From JAURDE01 sp965365285 (GTDB lineage Bacteria; Bdellovibrionota; Bacteriovoracia; Bacteriovoracales; Bacteriovoracaceae), in contig CBDUBC010000046.1 in assembly GCA_965365285.1 (NCBI GenBank), forward strand, positions 1-20,330: a DNA stretch of 20,330 nucleotides. Direction: 5' to 3'. Positions 1 through 7,217 of the stretch are shown here, piece by piece. The first letter of the stretch is position 1. Every line of letters begins with the position of its first letter. The notes under the pieces were generated by a model. It was not told where the DNA came from. It searched no databases and was given only the letters and a program-made list of their open reading frames with translations. The position numbers and the translations under genes were made by a program.

Positions 1-414
1 GTACTCCATTGGACTTTTCATGCCAAGACTGGAATGTGGAGCAATTTCATTGTAATCCTTAAACCATAGCGGTAACATTTTCATCACTACCTCTGCTGAA
101 TAACAATCGTTTACACACACGTAATCCCGTTTAAAAGTTCCCACAAAGGCTTCTGCCATTCCATTGCTTTCCGGGCTGTATGAAGCCGTGTAACAGCATT
201 TTAAATTAAGATTTCTTGCCAGGGCCTGAACATCATAGGCCCTATAAATAGAACCTCGATTAGTTAACCATTCAAGTTGCCTTTTGGCCTCCCGGTCGCA
301 AGTATCAAGGGAAAAAGTTACATAAACCTTTTCCCCATTGAAACACTTAATTTCAAAGCAATCCGAACACTATCTGGTATTTGGATGAAGGGTAAACTCT
401 ACAGTACCATAGTT
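1..414 (-). pseudogene. Decayed IS3-family (IS2-type) transposase, OrfB C-terminal part
   Basis: Reading the minus strand from about 414 down to the left edge gives the rve/DDE integrase core of an IS3-family OrfB. Recognisable blocks are CSDCFEIKCFNGEKVYVTF, CDREA, EWLTNRGS, SPESNGMAEAFVGTFKRDY and HSSLGMKSPMEY, all close in wording to the IS2 transposase. It is dead. The Trp of the usual NTRWCSD block is a TAG stop (codon at 372-370). Compared from memory with IS2, about 30 residues are missing between CDREA and EWLT. The second catalytic Asp (usual TDNGS) reads TNRGS. The first Asp (CSD) and the Glu (NGMAEAF) remain. The C-terminus lies beyond position 1, and nothing upstream of about 414 resembles OrfA, so only the rear half survives. 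No terminal inverted repeat is visible inside the window. Confidence 0.88.
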
Positions 415-547
415 AAATAAACGGCATTGGTAATAATAAAAAGAGTAAGTAGAACTTTTCCATTGATGAACTTTTTCATAAAGAAAAACTATCACATGAG
501 ATAACTAAAAGTCGTTGGAGATCATCCTAGATAACTAGATATCGTAA
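415..547. other. Non-coding stretch between transposase relic and tmRNA 3' end
   Basis: No gene is supported here. A 9-base motif, agataacta, occurs twice 30 bases apart (499-507 and 529-537), within AT-rich DNA where this could be chance. On the minus strand, immediately downstream of the tmRNA, the only fold is a weak CTAG-TTAT-CTAG stem without a T-run, so I do not call a terminator. I see no second copy of the tmRNA 3' end that would serve as an attachment-site repeat. Confidence 0.5.
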
Positions 548-920
548 TGGTGGAGGTGGCGGGAATCGAACCCGCGTCCAAAGATCAGTTGGGATGGCCC
601 ACTACGTGTGTAGTCTTCATTTATGGCCAGAAGACAAGGCTATTGAAGTTTGTCAACTTCACAAAACTCGGGTGTTTTTTAACTAGGTTTTTCCGACTGT
701 TCCTAGAAGGCTAGTTAACGAGTAACCTTAGCTCGCTCGTGTGCTTTTTGTTATCGGTGCACACCCCTCACAGTTTATGAACTACTATTAAGCAGCCATT
801 GCTGGAGCAAAATCATTAGATTCAGCAATTATGTTTTGATCGACTTTTTACTGGGCCAGTCGATCAACCCAGACACGCAAACCAAACCTCATGCATCCCT
901 GTCGAAACCAGGACACCCCC
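548..920 (-). ncRNA. ssrA: tmRNA (transfer-messenger RNA), one-piece
   Basis: On the minus strand the RNA begins GGGGGTGTCCTGGTTTCGAC and ends with a T-arm of type GGACGCGGGTTCGATTCCCGCC followed by ACCTCC and an encoded ACCA. The 5' GGGGGTG pairs with the 3' CACCTCC to form a 7-bp acceptor stem that includes one G-U pair, as in other tmRNAs. The tag frame begins at GCT (826-824) and reads AESNDFAPAMAA, followed by TAA, TAG and TAG in frame (790-782). Complementary blocks after the tag (TTAACTAG with CTAGTTAA, and GAAGTT-loop-AACTTC) fit the downstream helices and pseudoknots. The RNA is about 373 nt, normal for a one-piece tmRNA. With SmpB (encoded at 10711-11160) it rescues stalled ribosomes and tags the nascent chain for proteolysis. 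Confidence 0.97.
788..826 (-). CDS. tmRNA-encoded proteolysis tag AESNDFAPAMAA
   Basis: This is the internal reading frame of the tmRNA. The proposed resume codon is GCT at 826-824, preceded by AATT, which places an A at -4 as in characterised tmRNAs. Twelve codons give AESNDFAPAMAA, and TAA at 790-788 ends the tag. The final residue pattern is MAA rather than the common LAA or VAA. If the tagged Ala carried by the tmRNA itself is counted, the appended peptide is one residue longer. The resume codon is inferred from context, not proven. Confidence 0.85.
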   Translation of the reverse strand, partial: AESNDFAPAMAA

Positions 921-927
921 GAGATTG

Positions 928-933
928 ATTATA
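928..933 (-). promoter_or_regulatory. Perfect -10 box (TATAAT) of ssrA
   Basis: Minus-strand TATAAT lies 7 bases upstream of the first base of the tmRNA (920), exactly where a sigma-70 -10 element should be. The -35 is poor: the hexamer at 17-bp spacing reads ATCAAA. The same 150-base spacer (921-1071) must also carry the promoter of the divergent gene at 1072, for which I see no convincing element. Confidence 0.7.
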
Positions 934-1071
934 CAATATATAAAGGTTATTTTGATTTACCGCAAGCCCTTGTTGATAAGCATAGTGATTTCAGATGCTT
1001 AAGAGCCCAAAGTTTTTGTATTACTTATGCTACCAAGATATGTACCGAGTAGTGTCTAAAGGAGTATTTTT

Positions 1072-1998
1072 ATGAAAAAGGTCTTGGTTGGTTTACTATT
1101 TTTAATTTCTCAAGTTGGCGGTGCTTTCACCCTCCCCTCAAATTACAACACTTGGGACGCTGAAAAAAAGCTTGAAATTCTTTGGAACCAAACTAAGTCC
1201 ACTCAATATAAAACTCTTCCCACTAAAACTTCTTTTACGGACCTTATAAGATCTTTAAGGTACAAAATCGCCGCACCGGCCTTTCACTTATATTCTGACT
1301 TAAAGCCAAAAAAGGACCTTAAAATTTTGCACCCATTTGGAAGTGTTGCTCCAGTTGATTTCGTTATTACTAATCCTAATACTCCCTACTCCGGATTGTT
1401 TAAAACAGGTGGGTCTGGACTTTTAAGACTTTCATTAGCGATTTTTGATCAGAAAGATATAATTCCTGGACTTGCAATTAAGATTTTAGTTGATGGGATG
1501 CCGTCGCAAAATACTCATCTAATGAAAGGTTTGGATGGGCAAGGAACCAATATGGATCTTTTTAAATACGAGTACTCCAATATTATTCCTGAGCCAAAAA
1601 AAGGAACTTTTCGATTTGCGGCAATCTTTTTTAAAAAAACCATCAAAAAGCTAAAAAGAAAGTTCCCAGGGCAAGATCAAGGTGGAAGCGCTTTTAGAAG
1701 ACCTGTAAATTCTTGGGCCACCGTTACTCGAAACGGCATGATGGTTCCTAAGGAAAAAGTCGTTGCTCCCTATAAAATAACTTTTATGGCGCCCAAAAAT
1801 AATAGATTTAAAATTAACCCAAGCGATCAAAGAGATTTTAGAGAAGTTCTTGGAGAAATGAATCATGGCACCATTATGTATGAAGTTTTTGTTTCTGGAG
1901 AAGAAGAGCCTGTAAAGATAGGTCACATTATCCTTAAAGAGAAGTTTATCGCAAGTGACTTTGGAGATACCCTTCTGAACTTTCAGCACACATTCTAG
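1072..1998 (+). CDS. Secreted protein of unknown function, possible catalase-superfamily-like fold
   Basis: A 308-residue protein with a clear Sec signal peptide (MKKVLVGLLFLISQVGGAFT) and a strong Shine-Dalgarno box AAAGGAG at 1058-1064, 7 bases before ATG. I do not recognise it with certainty. The segment around residues 90-170 (VAPVDFVITNP, YSGLFKTGGSGLLRLSLA, PGLAIKILVDGMPS, then a run ending in FKYEYSN) resembles the conserved core of haem-dependent catalase-like proteins, where a short 'gliding' core carries phrases of the type G-hhRhSLA and PGhAhKhh.DG. The usual catalytic His/Asn and the proximal haem Tyr of true catalases cannot be placed, so enzymatic activity is not claimed. A basic stretch (FFKKTIKKLKRKFPG, about 187-201) is followed by a pocket-like conserved tail. 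It reads in the same direction as the lipoprotein gene 60 bases downstream and may be co-transcribed with it. Confidence 0.75.
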   Translation: MKKVLVGLLFLISQVGGAFTLPSNYNTWDAEKKLEILWNQTKSTQYKTLPTKTSFTDLIRSLRYKIAAPAFHLYSDLKPKKDLKILHPFGSVAPVDFVITNPNTPYSGLFKTGGSGLLRLSLAIFDQKDIIPGLAIKILVDGMPSQNTHLMKGLDGQGTNMDLFKYEYSNIIPEPKKGTFRFAAIFFKKTIKKLKRKFPGQDQGGSAFRRPVNSWATVTRNGMMVPKEKVVAPYKITFMAPKNNRFKINPSDQRDFREVLGEMNHGTIMYEVFVSGEEEPVKIGHIILKEKFIASDFGDTLLNFQHTF

Positions 1999-2043
1999 AT
2001 CAAATCAGGCAGTCTTTACCCAAACGACTTATAGATCAAATCA
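1996..2043. repeat. 12-bp direct repeat pair flanking the intergenic gap
   Basis: TAGATCAAATCA occurs at 1996-2007 and again at 2032-2043. The first copy contains the stop codon of the upstream gene. The copies are 36 bases apart (start to start). The repeat could be a small duplication or a binding site; nothing else in the window explains it. Confidence 0.55.
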
Positions 2044-2058
2044 TGAGACGATTAAGGT

Positions 2059-2997
2059 ATGAGATGCCTCATTTTTCTTTTGTCTTTTTTGGTAGGCTGT
2101 GGAGGAGATCGCGAGCTTTTCCAAGACAATAAAATTGTAAATGAAAAGGATCCTCTTGAAATTCTTCCCTTTGAGGGTTTGAAGTCTAGCTCTAAATTAA
2201 AATACAGTTCGGTAATACTTTCTTGGGATGCTCATCCAGATGCGTCTGAATATCTCATCTATCAAGATGGAGTTAAACTAGTGAGTACAAATAATCTTGA
2301 GTTTAAAGTCGATGGTTTGCAGGCTGAAAGTGAATATCTTTTCAAAGTTCATATGAAAGATCAGGAGGGTTTTGAAGTAATTAATGATAGAGAAATAACG
2401 ATTCGAACTCTCTCTTTTAATAGCTATAGTTTACAGATCAGCGCCGCGGATTCAGTGGAGCTTTTTGAAGATCTTCCAGGATCTTTTACATTTGGAATCT
2501 GGTTTAAAAGTAGTGAGTCCGATCAAATGAAACTCATCTTGATGGAAAATACTGATGGCATCACGGGTTTTTCTATTATTCTTGGAAGTGGAGTTTATTT
2601 CGTTGATAAAAATGGGAAAAAAGCAGAAATAGAACATAGAGTAAACTATGGAGATGAGAGTTGGCATCAAATAGTCGTCACTCATGATCGAAAGATTTTA
2701 AAGCTCTACATTGATGGGGTTGATGTAGGTGAAGCAAGTTCTGACATAGGAAGCTTTAACGGGTCTCCATTAATCCTTGGAAATGGCTTTTCTGGACAAG
2801 TGGATGAAGTTGCTCTTTTTCCACGGGCACTTAGAGAAAGAGAGATCTTTAATTTATATAGTAATCGATTATTAAAAGGTACTCGAAATTGGATTCGAAT
2901 GGGTGATGAGCCTCTTGATCATGATAATCTGGCAAGTGATCGATCCGGAGCAACTTATTCGCTCAGTGGTGTCAGTTACTTCTTGGATGCTCCCTAA
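2059..2997 (+). CDS. Lipoprotein with FnIII-like and LamG/concanavalin-like domains
   Basis: A 312-residue predicted lipoprotein. The very short signal MRCLIFLLSFLVGC ends in a lipobox (LVGC, Cys14), followed by GG. Residues about 46-117 read like a fibronectin type III domain (SVILSWDAHPDASEYLIYQDG, a central turn, then SEYLFKVHMKDQEG). Residues about 121-270 read like a LamG-type jelly-roll: SWHQIVVTHDRKILKLYIDG, then LILGNGFSGQVDEVALFPRAL and the typical EI.NLY tail. Such domains bind carbohydrate or protein at the surface; the ligand is unknown. The start is forced, because an in-frame TAA lies just upstream at 2053-2055, and the only Shine-Dalgarno-like sequence (TAAGG) is unusually close to the ATG. 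The stop codon overlaps that of the convergent protease gene by three bases, leaving no room for a terminator between them. Confidence 0.85.
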   Translation: MRCLIFLLSFLVGCGGDRELFQDNKIVNEKDPLEILPFEGLKSSSKLKYSSVILSWDAHPDASEYLIYQDGVKLVSTNNLEFKVDGLQAESEYLFKVHMKDQEGFEVINDREITIRTLSFNSYSLQISAADSVELFEDLPGSFTFGIWFKSSESDQMKLILMENTDGITGFSIILGSGVYFVDKNGKKAEIEHRVNYGDESWHQIVVTHDRKILKLYIDGVDVGEASSDIGSFNGSPLILGNGFSGQVDEVALFPRALREREIFNLYSNRLLKGTRNWIRMGDEPLDHDNLASDRSGATYSLSGVSYFLDAP

Positions 2998-5549
2998 AAT
3001 TCAAATGTTGATTTTACAAGAAAACGAAATTGCTCATTTTTTACATCTTGATTAAGGATCCAGGCATAAACGAGCTCCATAGTAATAGGAGCAAGATAGA
3101 AAATAGTTGAATCAAAGCGAGCTCCTACATAGCTTCCTAAGATATCTTCTCGATGAACAAATTGATTATTGAGATAGGTTCTGTCTGCCTTAAGGTGCTC
3201 AAAACCAATAAGCGTATCCATCTTTTTGAGATATATAGGAAAAAGCCCTCCACCGGCAGAATATATATCTAGAGATTCCAAAGAAAACTCTATTGTAGAA
3301 GTCCAGATTTCATTTCCAAAAGTATCAGAGTATGGGATTGCCAAAAATCGATAAAAGGATTCACTGGCTATACTTCCCTCCCCTCCTCCAAAAAGAACGC
3401 CGTCAGAAAAACCTTTTTTAAACATTCTCCCATAATTTGAACGAAGATTGATTCCAAAGATAGAGCTTGGTTTTAGTTTCAATTGCACCTGTGACTCAAG
3501 AGAAAAATAGTCTTTAAAAGTATCCTGATTTTTATAGCTAGGTATGAGAAGCAGCTGATACGAGTTTAAAAAATCATTTTTATATTGTTGAGTTTTTAAA
3601 AAGGAGAATTGATAAGAGAAAGTCATTCCTTTCTTTACCTGAGGATTTAAAAAATCCTTATTTTTCTTTTGAAGAATAACGAATGAACTTTGAGTAAGCA
3701 GATCTCTTGAGGATGAGCTTAAAGCGGCTAATGCTCCTATCGATTCATCCGAATTAGGCTCTGCTGATAGACTTGATTTGGAATATTCTTTTACTCTTTT
3801 TGCAACTAGAGTAAAGTCATCCCAATGGTGAGATATGGTGAAATTAACTGCATTTTTACTTATTTCTGGATAAAGATCATAATTAAGAGATATTTCGCTA
3901 TTTTTTGCCGGATCAGAGATAGTCGTAAAGATACTCCAGCGCTCAAGATCAGCTCCTCCTCCAACGTAGGTGAAAAACCAATAATGGGGAAGAAAATGGG
4001 CAAAAGAAGGATAGCTTTCTTTTTTAACAGGAGTTTTTATTCTCGTGGCTTGATCTGAGGCTGAATTCTTTTCTTTCATTCTTTTTCTAAGACCCTGGCA
4101 TGTCGTTTTAATTTTCTTAACTCTAGTAAAAAGATAGAGATCATTTTTTGAATTCGCTGCTAATAGAATTTCATTATTTGAAAGTATTTTTCCTGGAAAC
4201 AGGATTCCTTCTTTATTTCTTAGAAGTGGCTCTCCCTCACAGTAAGTCAACACTTGGAAAGGTAGTTTTGATTGGTATATTTTTTTTGTTTTTAAAGTTT
4301 TTAAATTGAAGACATAAATAGCTTTATTAGATTCATAAAAAAGCTTGTCTTTAAAGAGATGAGGATAACGAATAGTTTTTGCAAGTGGTAAAGATTGTTG
4401 ATCATATTTTAGTAACCACTGATCATTCTCATAATAAATTTCTAGGAATTGTTTTTGATATTTGAACAAATAGGCCGTCTTAGGTTTTATTCCAGGAATT
4501 TCAATAAAGTCTTGATTGTATTCATACCAAATTCTCTCTTCAGGGTTAGGAAGAGTCGAAACAAGTAAGGAGTCTTCGTGAACTTGAACATTATCGATGC
4601 GATAGGGAGGATGAAGTGATTGATCACCAATTTTTAAAGTCAAATCATCATCAATGAAGTCAAGCGTAAGCATTTTATTATCATAAATATGGATTCCCTT
4701 ATGAAGGGCCGTTTTTAAGGGAAGAGATCTCTTTAAAGATTGGATCTGGTTTCTGAAAGAATAAAAATTGTCTTCAATTTCTTTATTAGTACACAAAACG
4801 AACGCCCTTCCGAGATTAAAAGGAATGGTTTCCGAGTTTCTCTCAATAAGACAGCGAATAGTTCCAGGTTTTTGAGTCTCAAGATATGATAGAAAATGGG
4901 CGCCTACCCAGTAAGGAGTATGACCGTAGGGATATTGACCAGGTTCATCTAGACAGTCTATTTCTTGACAAAAATTAACGTCTTTAAGCTTTTGGGTGAC
5001 GTGGTATTTAATGAGAGGGTCTTTTAGTCTTCCTGTTTCTGTAAATTCACTTTCGGCCCAGGTTGCCACACCTTCCGTAAACCAGCGCGGCACGACTCCC
5101 CCAAGCTTACCAATTGATCCAAAGATATAGCGCATATATTTAAGAAAAGATCTGGTTTGATCCATGTGGATGATGTGAACGAGTTCATGAACCGTGAGGA
5201 TCTCTTCCCAGTTGTGGGAGCCGTTTAGTGAGTCTGAATGGGTTGGAGGATAATTATAGAGATTAATAATATTGGCCGGTATGGATTGGGCGGATCCATT
5301 TGCAGTAACGGGATCGCTCTGTATGACAATATGAATTATATCTTGTGGCGCGTACTGAAAGTAATCAGCAAGAGTTTCAGTTTTATTAATAAGGATAGAT
5401 TTTACGATTGTGGCAAAGCTCTCATCTTTTTGGTCGAAGATAATTTCAAACTTATAATCTCCGAAGTTAGTTGGGATTTTAAACGTATCCATCCAATCTT
5501 TCGCAAAGAGTTGAGAAGAGAAGAAAAGAAAAAATATGATGTATTTCAA
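2994..5549 (-). CDS. Surface zinc metalloprotease (HELVH, peptidase MA-like) with C-terminal beta-barrel
   Basis: An 851-residue exported protein. Residues 1-16 are a signal peptide (MKYIIFFLFFSSQLFA). Residues about 30-280 form a gluzincin-type domain: HELVH at 121-125 and WFTEGVATW with the third zinc ligand Glu159. Residues about 285-500 are rich in short beta repeats of the form 'L.Y....L', consistent with a beta-propeller, as in PD40-containing relatives. From about 515 to the end the alternating aromatic/hydrophobic strands and the terminal Phe (KSTFEF) indicate an outer-membrane beta-barrel. The start codon is TTG (5549-5547), supported by AGGAG at 5559-5563 with 9-base spacing; the first in-frame ATG would delete the signal peptide. 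The inferred role is cleaving external proteins or peptides from the cell surface. The barrel could alternatively anchor the protease to export its product. The substrate is unknown. Confidence 0.85.
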   Translation of the reverse strand: MKYIIFFLFFSSQLFAKDWMDTFKIPTNFGDYKFEIIFDQKDESFATIVKSILINKTETLADYFQYAPQDIIHIVIQSDPVTANGSAQSIPANIINLYNYPPTHSDSLNGSHNWEEILTVHELVHIIHMDQTRSFLKYMRYIFGSIGKLGGVVPRWFTEGVATWAESEFTETGRLKDPLIKYHVTQKLKDVNFCQEIDCLDEPGQYPYGHTPYWVGAHFLSYLETQKPGTIRCLIERNSETIPFNLGRAFVLCTNKEIEDNFYSFRNQIQSLKRSLPLKTALHKGIHIYDNKMLTLDFIDDDLTLKIGDQSLHPPYRIDNVQVHEDSLLVSTLPNPEERIWYEYNQDFIEIPGIKPKTAYLFKYQKQFLEIYYENDQWLLKYDQQSLPLAKTIRYPHLFKDKLFYESNKAIYVFNLKTLKTKKIYQSKLPFQVLTYCEGEPLLRNKEGILFPGKILSNNEILLAANSKNDLYLFTRVKKIKTTCQGLRKRMKEKNSASDQATRIKTPVKKESYPSFAHFLPHYWFFTYVGGGADLERWSIFTTISDPAKNSEISLNYDLYPEISKNAVNFTISHHWDDFTLVAKRVKEYSKSSLSAEPNSDESIGALAALSSSSRDLLTQSSFVILQKKNKDFLNPQVKKGMTFSYQFSFLKTQQYKNDFLNSYQLLLIPSYKNQDTFKDYFSLESQVQLKLKPSSIFGINLRSNYGRMFKKGFSDGVLFGGGEGSIASESFYRFLAIPYSDTFGNEIWTSTIEFSLESLDIYSAGGGLFPIYLKKMDTLIGFEHLKADRTYLNNQFVHREDILGSYVGARFDSTIFYLAPITMELVYAWILNQDVKNEQFRFLVKSTFEF

Positions 5550-5558
5550 AATCTGAGT

Positions 5559-5563
5559 CTCCT
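5559..5563 (-). promoter_or_regulatory. Ribosome binding site deciding the TTG start of the surface protease
   Basis: AGGAG on the minus strand sits 9 bases before the TTG at 5549. No ATG lies within reach of it, which fixes a TTG start and an intact signal peptide. Confidence 0.7.
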
Positions 5564-5573
5564 ACTATTTTTC

Positions 5574-5602
5574 TTTATAAATTGTCCTTAGACTGTCATA
5601 AT
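5574..5602 (+). promoter_or_regulatory. Putative sigma-70 promoter of the pal operon
   Basis: A -35-like TTTATA (5574-5579) and a -10 CATAAT (5597-5602) are separated by 17 bases. A TG-n extension (TGTCATAAT, 5594-5602) strengthens the -10. Transcription would begin near 5609, leaving about 33 bases of leader to ATG at 5642. The region is shared with the divergent protease gene, whose own promoter elements here are less clear (ATGACA on the minus strand at 5599-5594 but poor spacing to TATAAA). Confidence 0.5.
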
Positions 5603-5641
5603 ATGCAGTAATCACGGATTTAAAATTAAGGAGTCCTAATA

Positions 5642-6136
5642 ATGAAATTAAAAACACTTTTCTTTATCGCGTTATCTCTCATGGTTGCTAGCTGTAGTAC
5701 AACTAAGAAATCTTCTTCATCAGGTTCCAGTGATGAAATGGTAACTGAAGGAAGCGCTTCGGGTCTAGAAGTAAATGCTGATTCTGACTCTGGAAGAGCA
5801 GGTGCACTTCAAACTGTTTACTTTGCTTTTGACAGCTCAGCTCTATCTACCTCTACAAGACAAGCTCTAGCTAGAAATGCTGAGTTCCTAAAAAATAACC
5901 CCAATGTATCCATCCAAATTGAAGGTCACTGTGATGAGAGAGGTGGAGTTCAATACAACCTTGCTCTTGGTGAAAGAAGAGCTATGGCCGTTAAGAACTA
6001 CCTAAGTGCACTTGGTGTGTCTTCAAGCAAGATGTCTACTATTAGCTATGGTAAAGAAAGACCTCTAGCTTTTGGTCACGATGAAAGTTCTTGGTCGCAA
6101 AATAGACGAGCAAACTTCGTTGTTGTTGAACTTTAG
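5642..6136 (+). CDS. pal: Peptidoglycan-associated lipoprotein Pal
   Basis: A 164-residue outer-membrane lipoprotein. The signal ends in the lipobox VASC (Cys18), followed by Ser, which suits outer-membrane sorting. A low-complexity Ser/Thr/Lys/Asp linker runs to about residue 55. The OmpA-C domain follows (about 57-164): VYFAFDSSALS, then IQIEGHCDERGGVQYNLALG, RAMAVKNYLSALGV, YGKERPL and NRRANFVV, all standard Pal phrases including the peptidoglycan-binding DER region and the closing Arg pair. The Shine-Dalgarno AAGGAG (5628-5633) is 8 bases before ATG. It anchors the outer membrane to peptidoglycan. The following genes start within a few bases, so it leads a lipoprotein operon. tolQRAB, the usual partners, are not in the window. 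Confidence 0.96.
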   Translation: MKLKTLFFIALSLMVASCSTTKKSSSSGSSDEMVTEGSASGLEVNADSDSGRAGALQTVYFAFDSSALSTSTRQALARNAEFLKNNPNVSIQIEGHCDERGGVQYNLALGERRAMAVKNYLSALGVSSSKMSTISYGKERPLAFGHDESSWSQNRRANFVVVEL

Positions 6137-6141
6137 GATCT

Positions 6142-6441
6142 ATGAAGAGAATTATTCTCTCTTTTTTTCTCCTTTTCCTTACGGCCTGCGGTCTTACGAC
6201 CGCAAGGCCTAAATTAGAAATGAATCTCGCTGGGGCCGCTTTCATGGCGGCCAAAGATGCAAAGGCCTACATCCTCGCTCCTACACGTTATCGAAAAGCT
6301 GAATTTTATTATCTCAAGGCCAAAAGTGCTTACAGAAAAAAATACTTCAACAAGGCTAAGCAATATGCCATCATGGCGAAAAAGGAAGCTGAAAAGGCTG
6401 AATTCATCGCTGTTAGAAAGGCCACTCTAGAAAACCTATGA
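6142..6441 (+). CDS. Small lipoprotein, DUF4398-like
   Basis: A 99-residue lipoprotein with lipobox LTAC (Cys16). The mature part is a short helical protein of type AGAAFMAAKDAKAY, AP.RYRKAEFYYLKAKSAYR and KAKQYAIMAKKEAEKAEF. These phrases are characteristic of the DUF4398 lipoprotein family, which commonly accompanies Pal and OmpA-like lipoproteins. The family's function is not known; a structural or partner role in the envelope is inferred from the pal operon. The gene starts 5 bases after the pal stop, and its stop overlaps the next gene by four bases (ATGA at 6438-6441), a sign of translational coupling. Confidence 0.85.
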   Translation: MKRIILSFFLLFLTACGLTTARPKLEMNLAGAAFMAAKDAKAYILAPTRYRKAEFYYLKAKSAYRKKYFNKAKQYAIMAKKEAEKAEFIAVRKATLENL

Positions 6442-7217
6442 AAACATATTTAATAATCCTACTCGTATTCGTAGGATGTAAAACTCAAGAGCAAATTCAA
6501 CGAGAACAAATGGTCGATAATCTGGCCGTTCAAATTGTCGAAGGACAAAAAATGAGCGCAGACTACACCGTAAAAATCACGGAAGTTCAGGAAAAGCTCA
6601 ATGACCTTCAGGGTAAAATTGAAGAGAAAGGTTACCTACGAAATCAAGAAATTGAATCTCAAAATAAAGAAATCAAAGAGGAGATGAGCATTTTAAGAGA
6701 GCAGATCAAGCTTCTCAAAGAAAAGCAAACAGAGCAGGACAAAGAGCTCGCTGAGATTAAAGATCTCCAAAAAAAGCAAAATGATTATCTTCAAAAAGTA
6801 CTAAAGACTCTAGGATCAAAAAAAAAAGTAACTCCTAAAAAAAGAACTCTTAGAGATGATTATAACGATGCTATGGCCCTTTATCGAAAGGGTAAATATT
6901 CTAAATCTAAAAATATTCTTATAAGATTATCCAACAATAATAAAGTCATCGGAAAAACTAGAGCGCATGTTCTTCATAATCTAGGGATGATTGCCTACAT
7001 GGATAAAGACTATAACACGGCAAAAACGCTTTTCTCCAAACTCTTTACTGAATTTCCAAAATCAAGCTTTAATAAAAATGGACTTCTTTTTCTAGGAAAA
7101 TCTTTTCAAAAGACCAGTGAAAACGAATCAGCTAAGCAAGTCCTTGAAGAGCTAATGAAGCTCTACCCTAAAGCACGACAAATTAAAGAAGCTAAAAATA
7201 TTTTACAAAAAATTTAA
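6438..7217 (+). CDS. Tol-Pal-associated coiled-coil/TPR lipoprotein, CpoB (YbgF)-like
   Basis: A 259-residue lipoprotein (lipobox FVGC, Cys14). Residues about 35-125 form a long charged coiled coil (for example VQEKLNDLQGKIEEK and EEMSILREQIKLLKEKQ). A Lys-rich hinge (SKKKVTPKKRT) follows, and residues about 139-259 form tetratricopeptide-like repeats (YNDAMALYRKGKYSKSKNIL, then LHNLGMIAYMDKDYNTAKTLFSKL and GKSFQKTSENESAKQVLEEL). This coiled-coil-then-TPR architecture is that of CpoB/YbgF, which acts with Tol-Pal to coordinate cell-wall synthesis and outer-membrane constriction; E. coli CpoB is periplasmic rather than lipidated. Its position in the pal operon supports the call. The stop overlaps the next start (TAATG). 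Confidence 0.85.
   Translation: MKTYLIILLVFVGCKTQEQIQREQMVDNLAVQIVEGQKMSADYTVKITEVQEKLNDLQGKIEEKGYLRNQEIESQNKEIKEEMSILREQIKLLKEKQTEQDKELAEIKDLQKKQNDYLQKVLKTLGSKKKVTPKKRTLRDDYNDAMALYRKGKYSKSKNILIRLSNNNKVIGKTRAHVLHNLGMIAYMDKDYNTAKTLFSKLFTEFPKSSFNKNGLLFLGKSFQKTSENESAKQVLEELMKLYPKARQIKEAKNILQKI

Noticed and set aside
415..547. att-like repeat or terminator beside ssrA
   Set aside because: The 9-base agataacta repeats are short and AT-rich, and no copy of the tmRNA 3' end or T-run hairpin is present.
1651..1989. Open frame on the minus strand opposite the secreted protein at 1072-1998
   Set aside because: No ribosome binding site, no family resemblance, and the opposite strand has a clear signal peptide and good start, so it is a frame shadow.
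5238..5591. Plus-strand frame opposite the N-terminal part of the surface protease
   Set aside because: It lies antisense to the HELVH domain, whose motifs fix the minus-strand reading; composition looks like a shadow.
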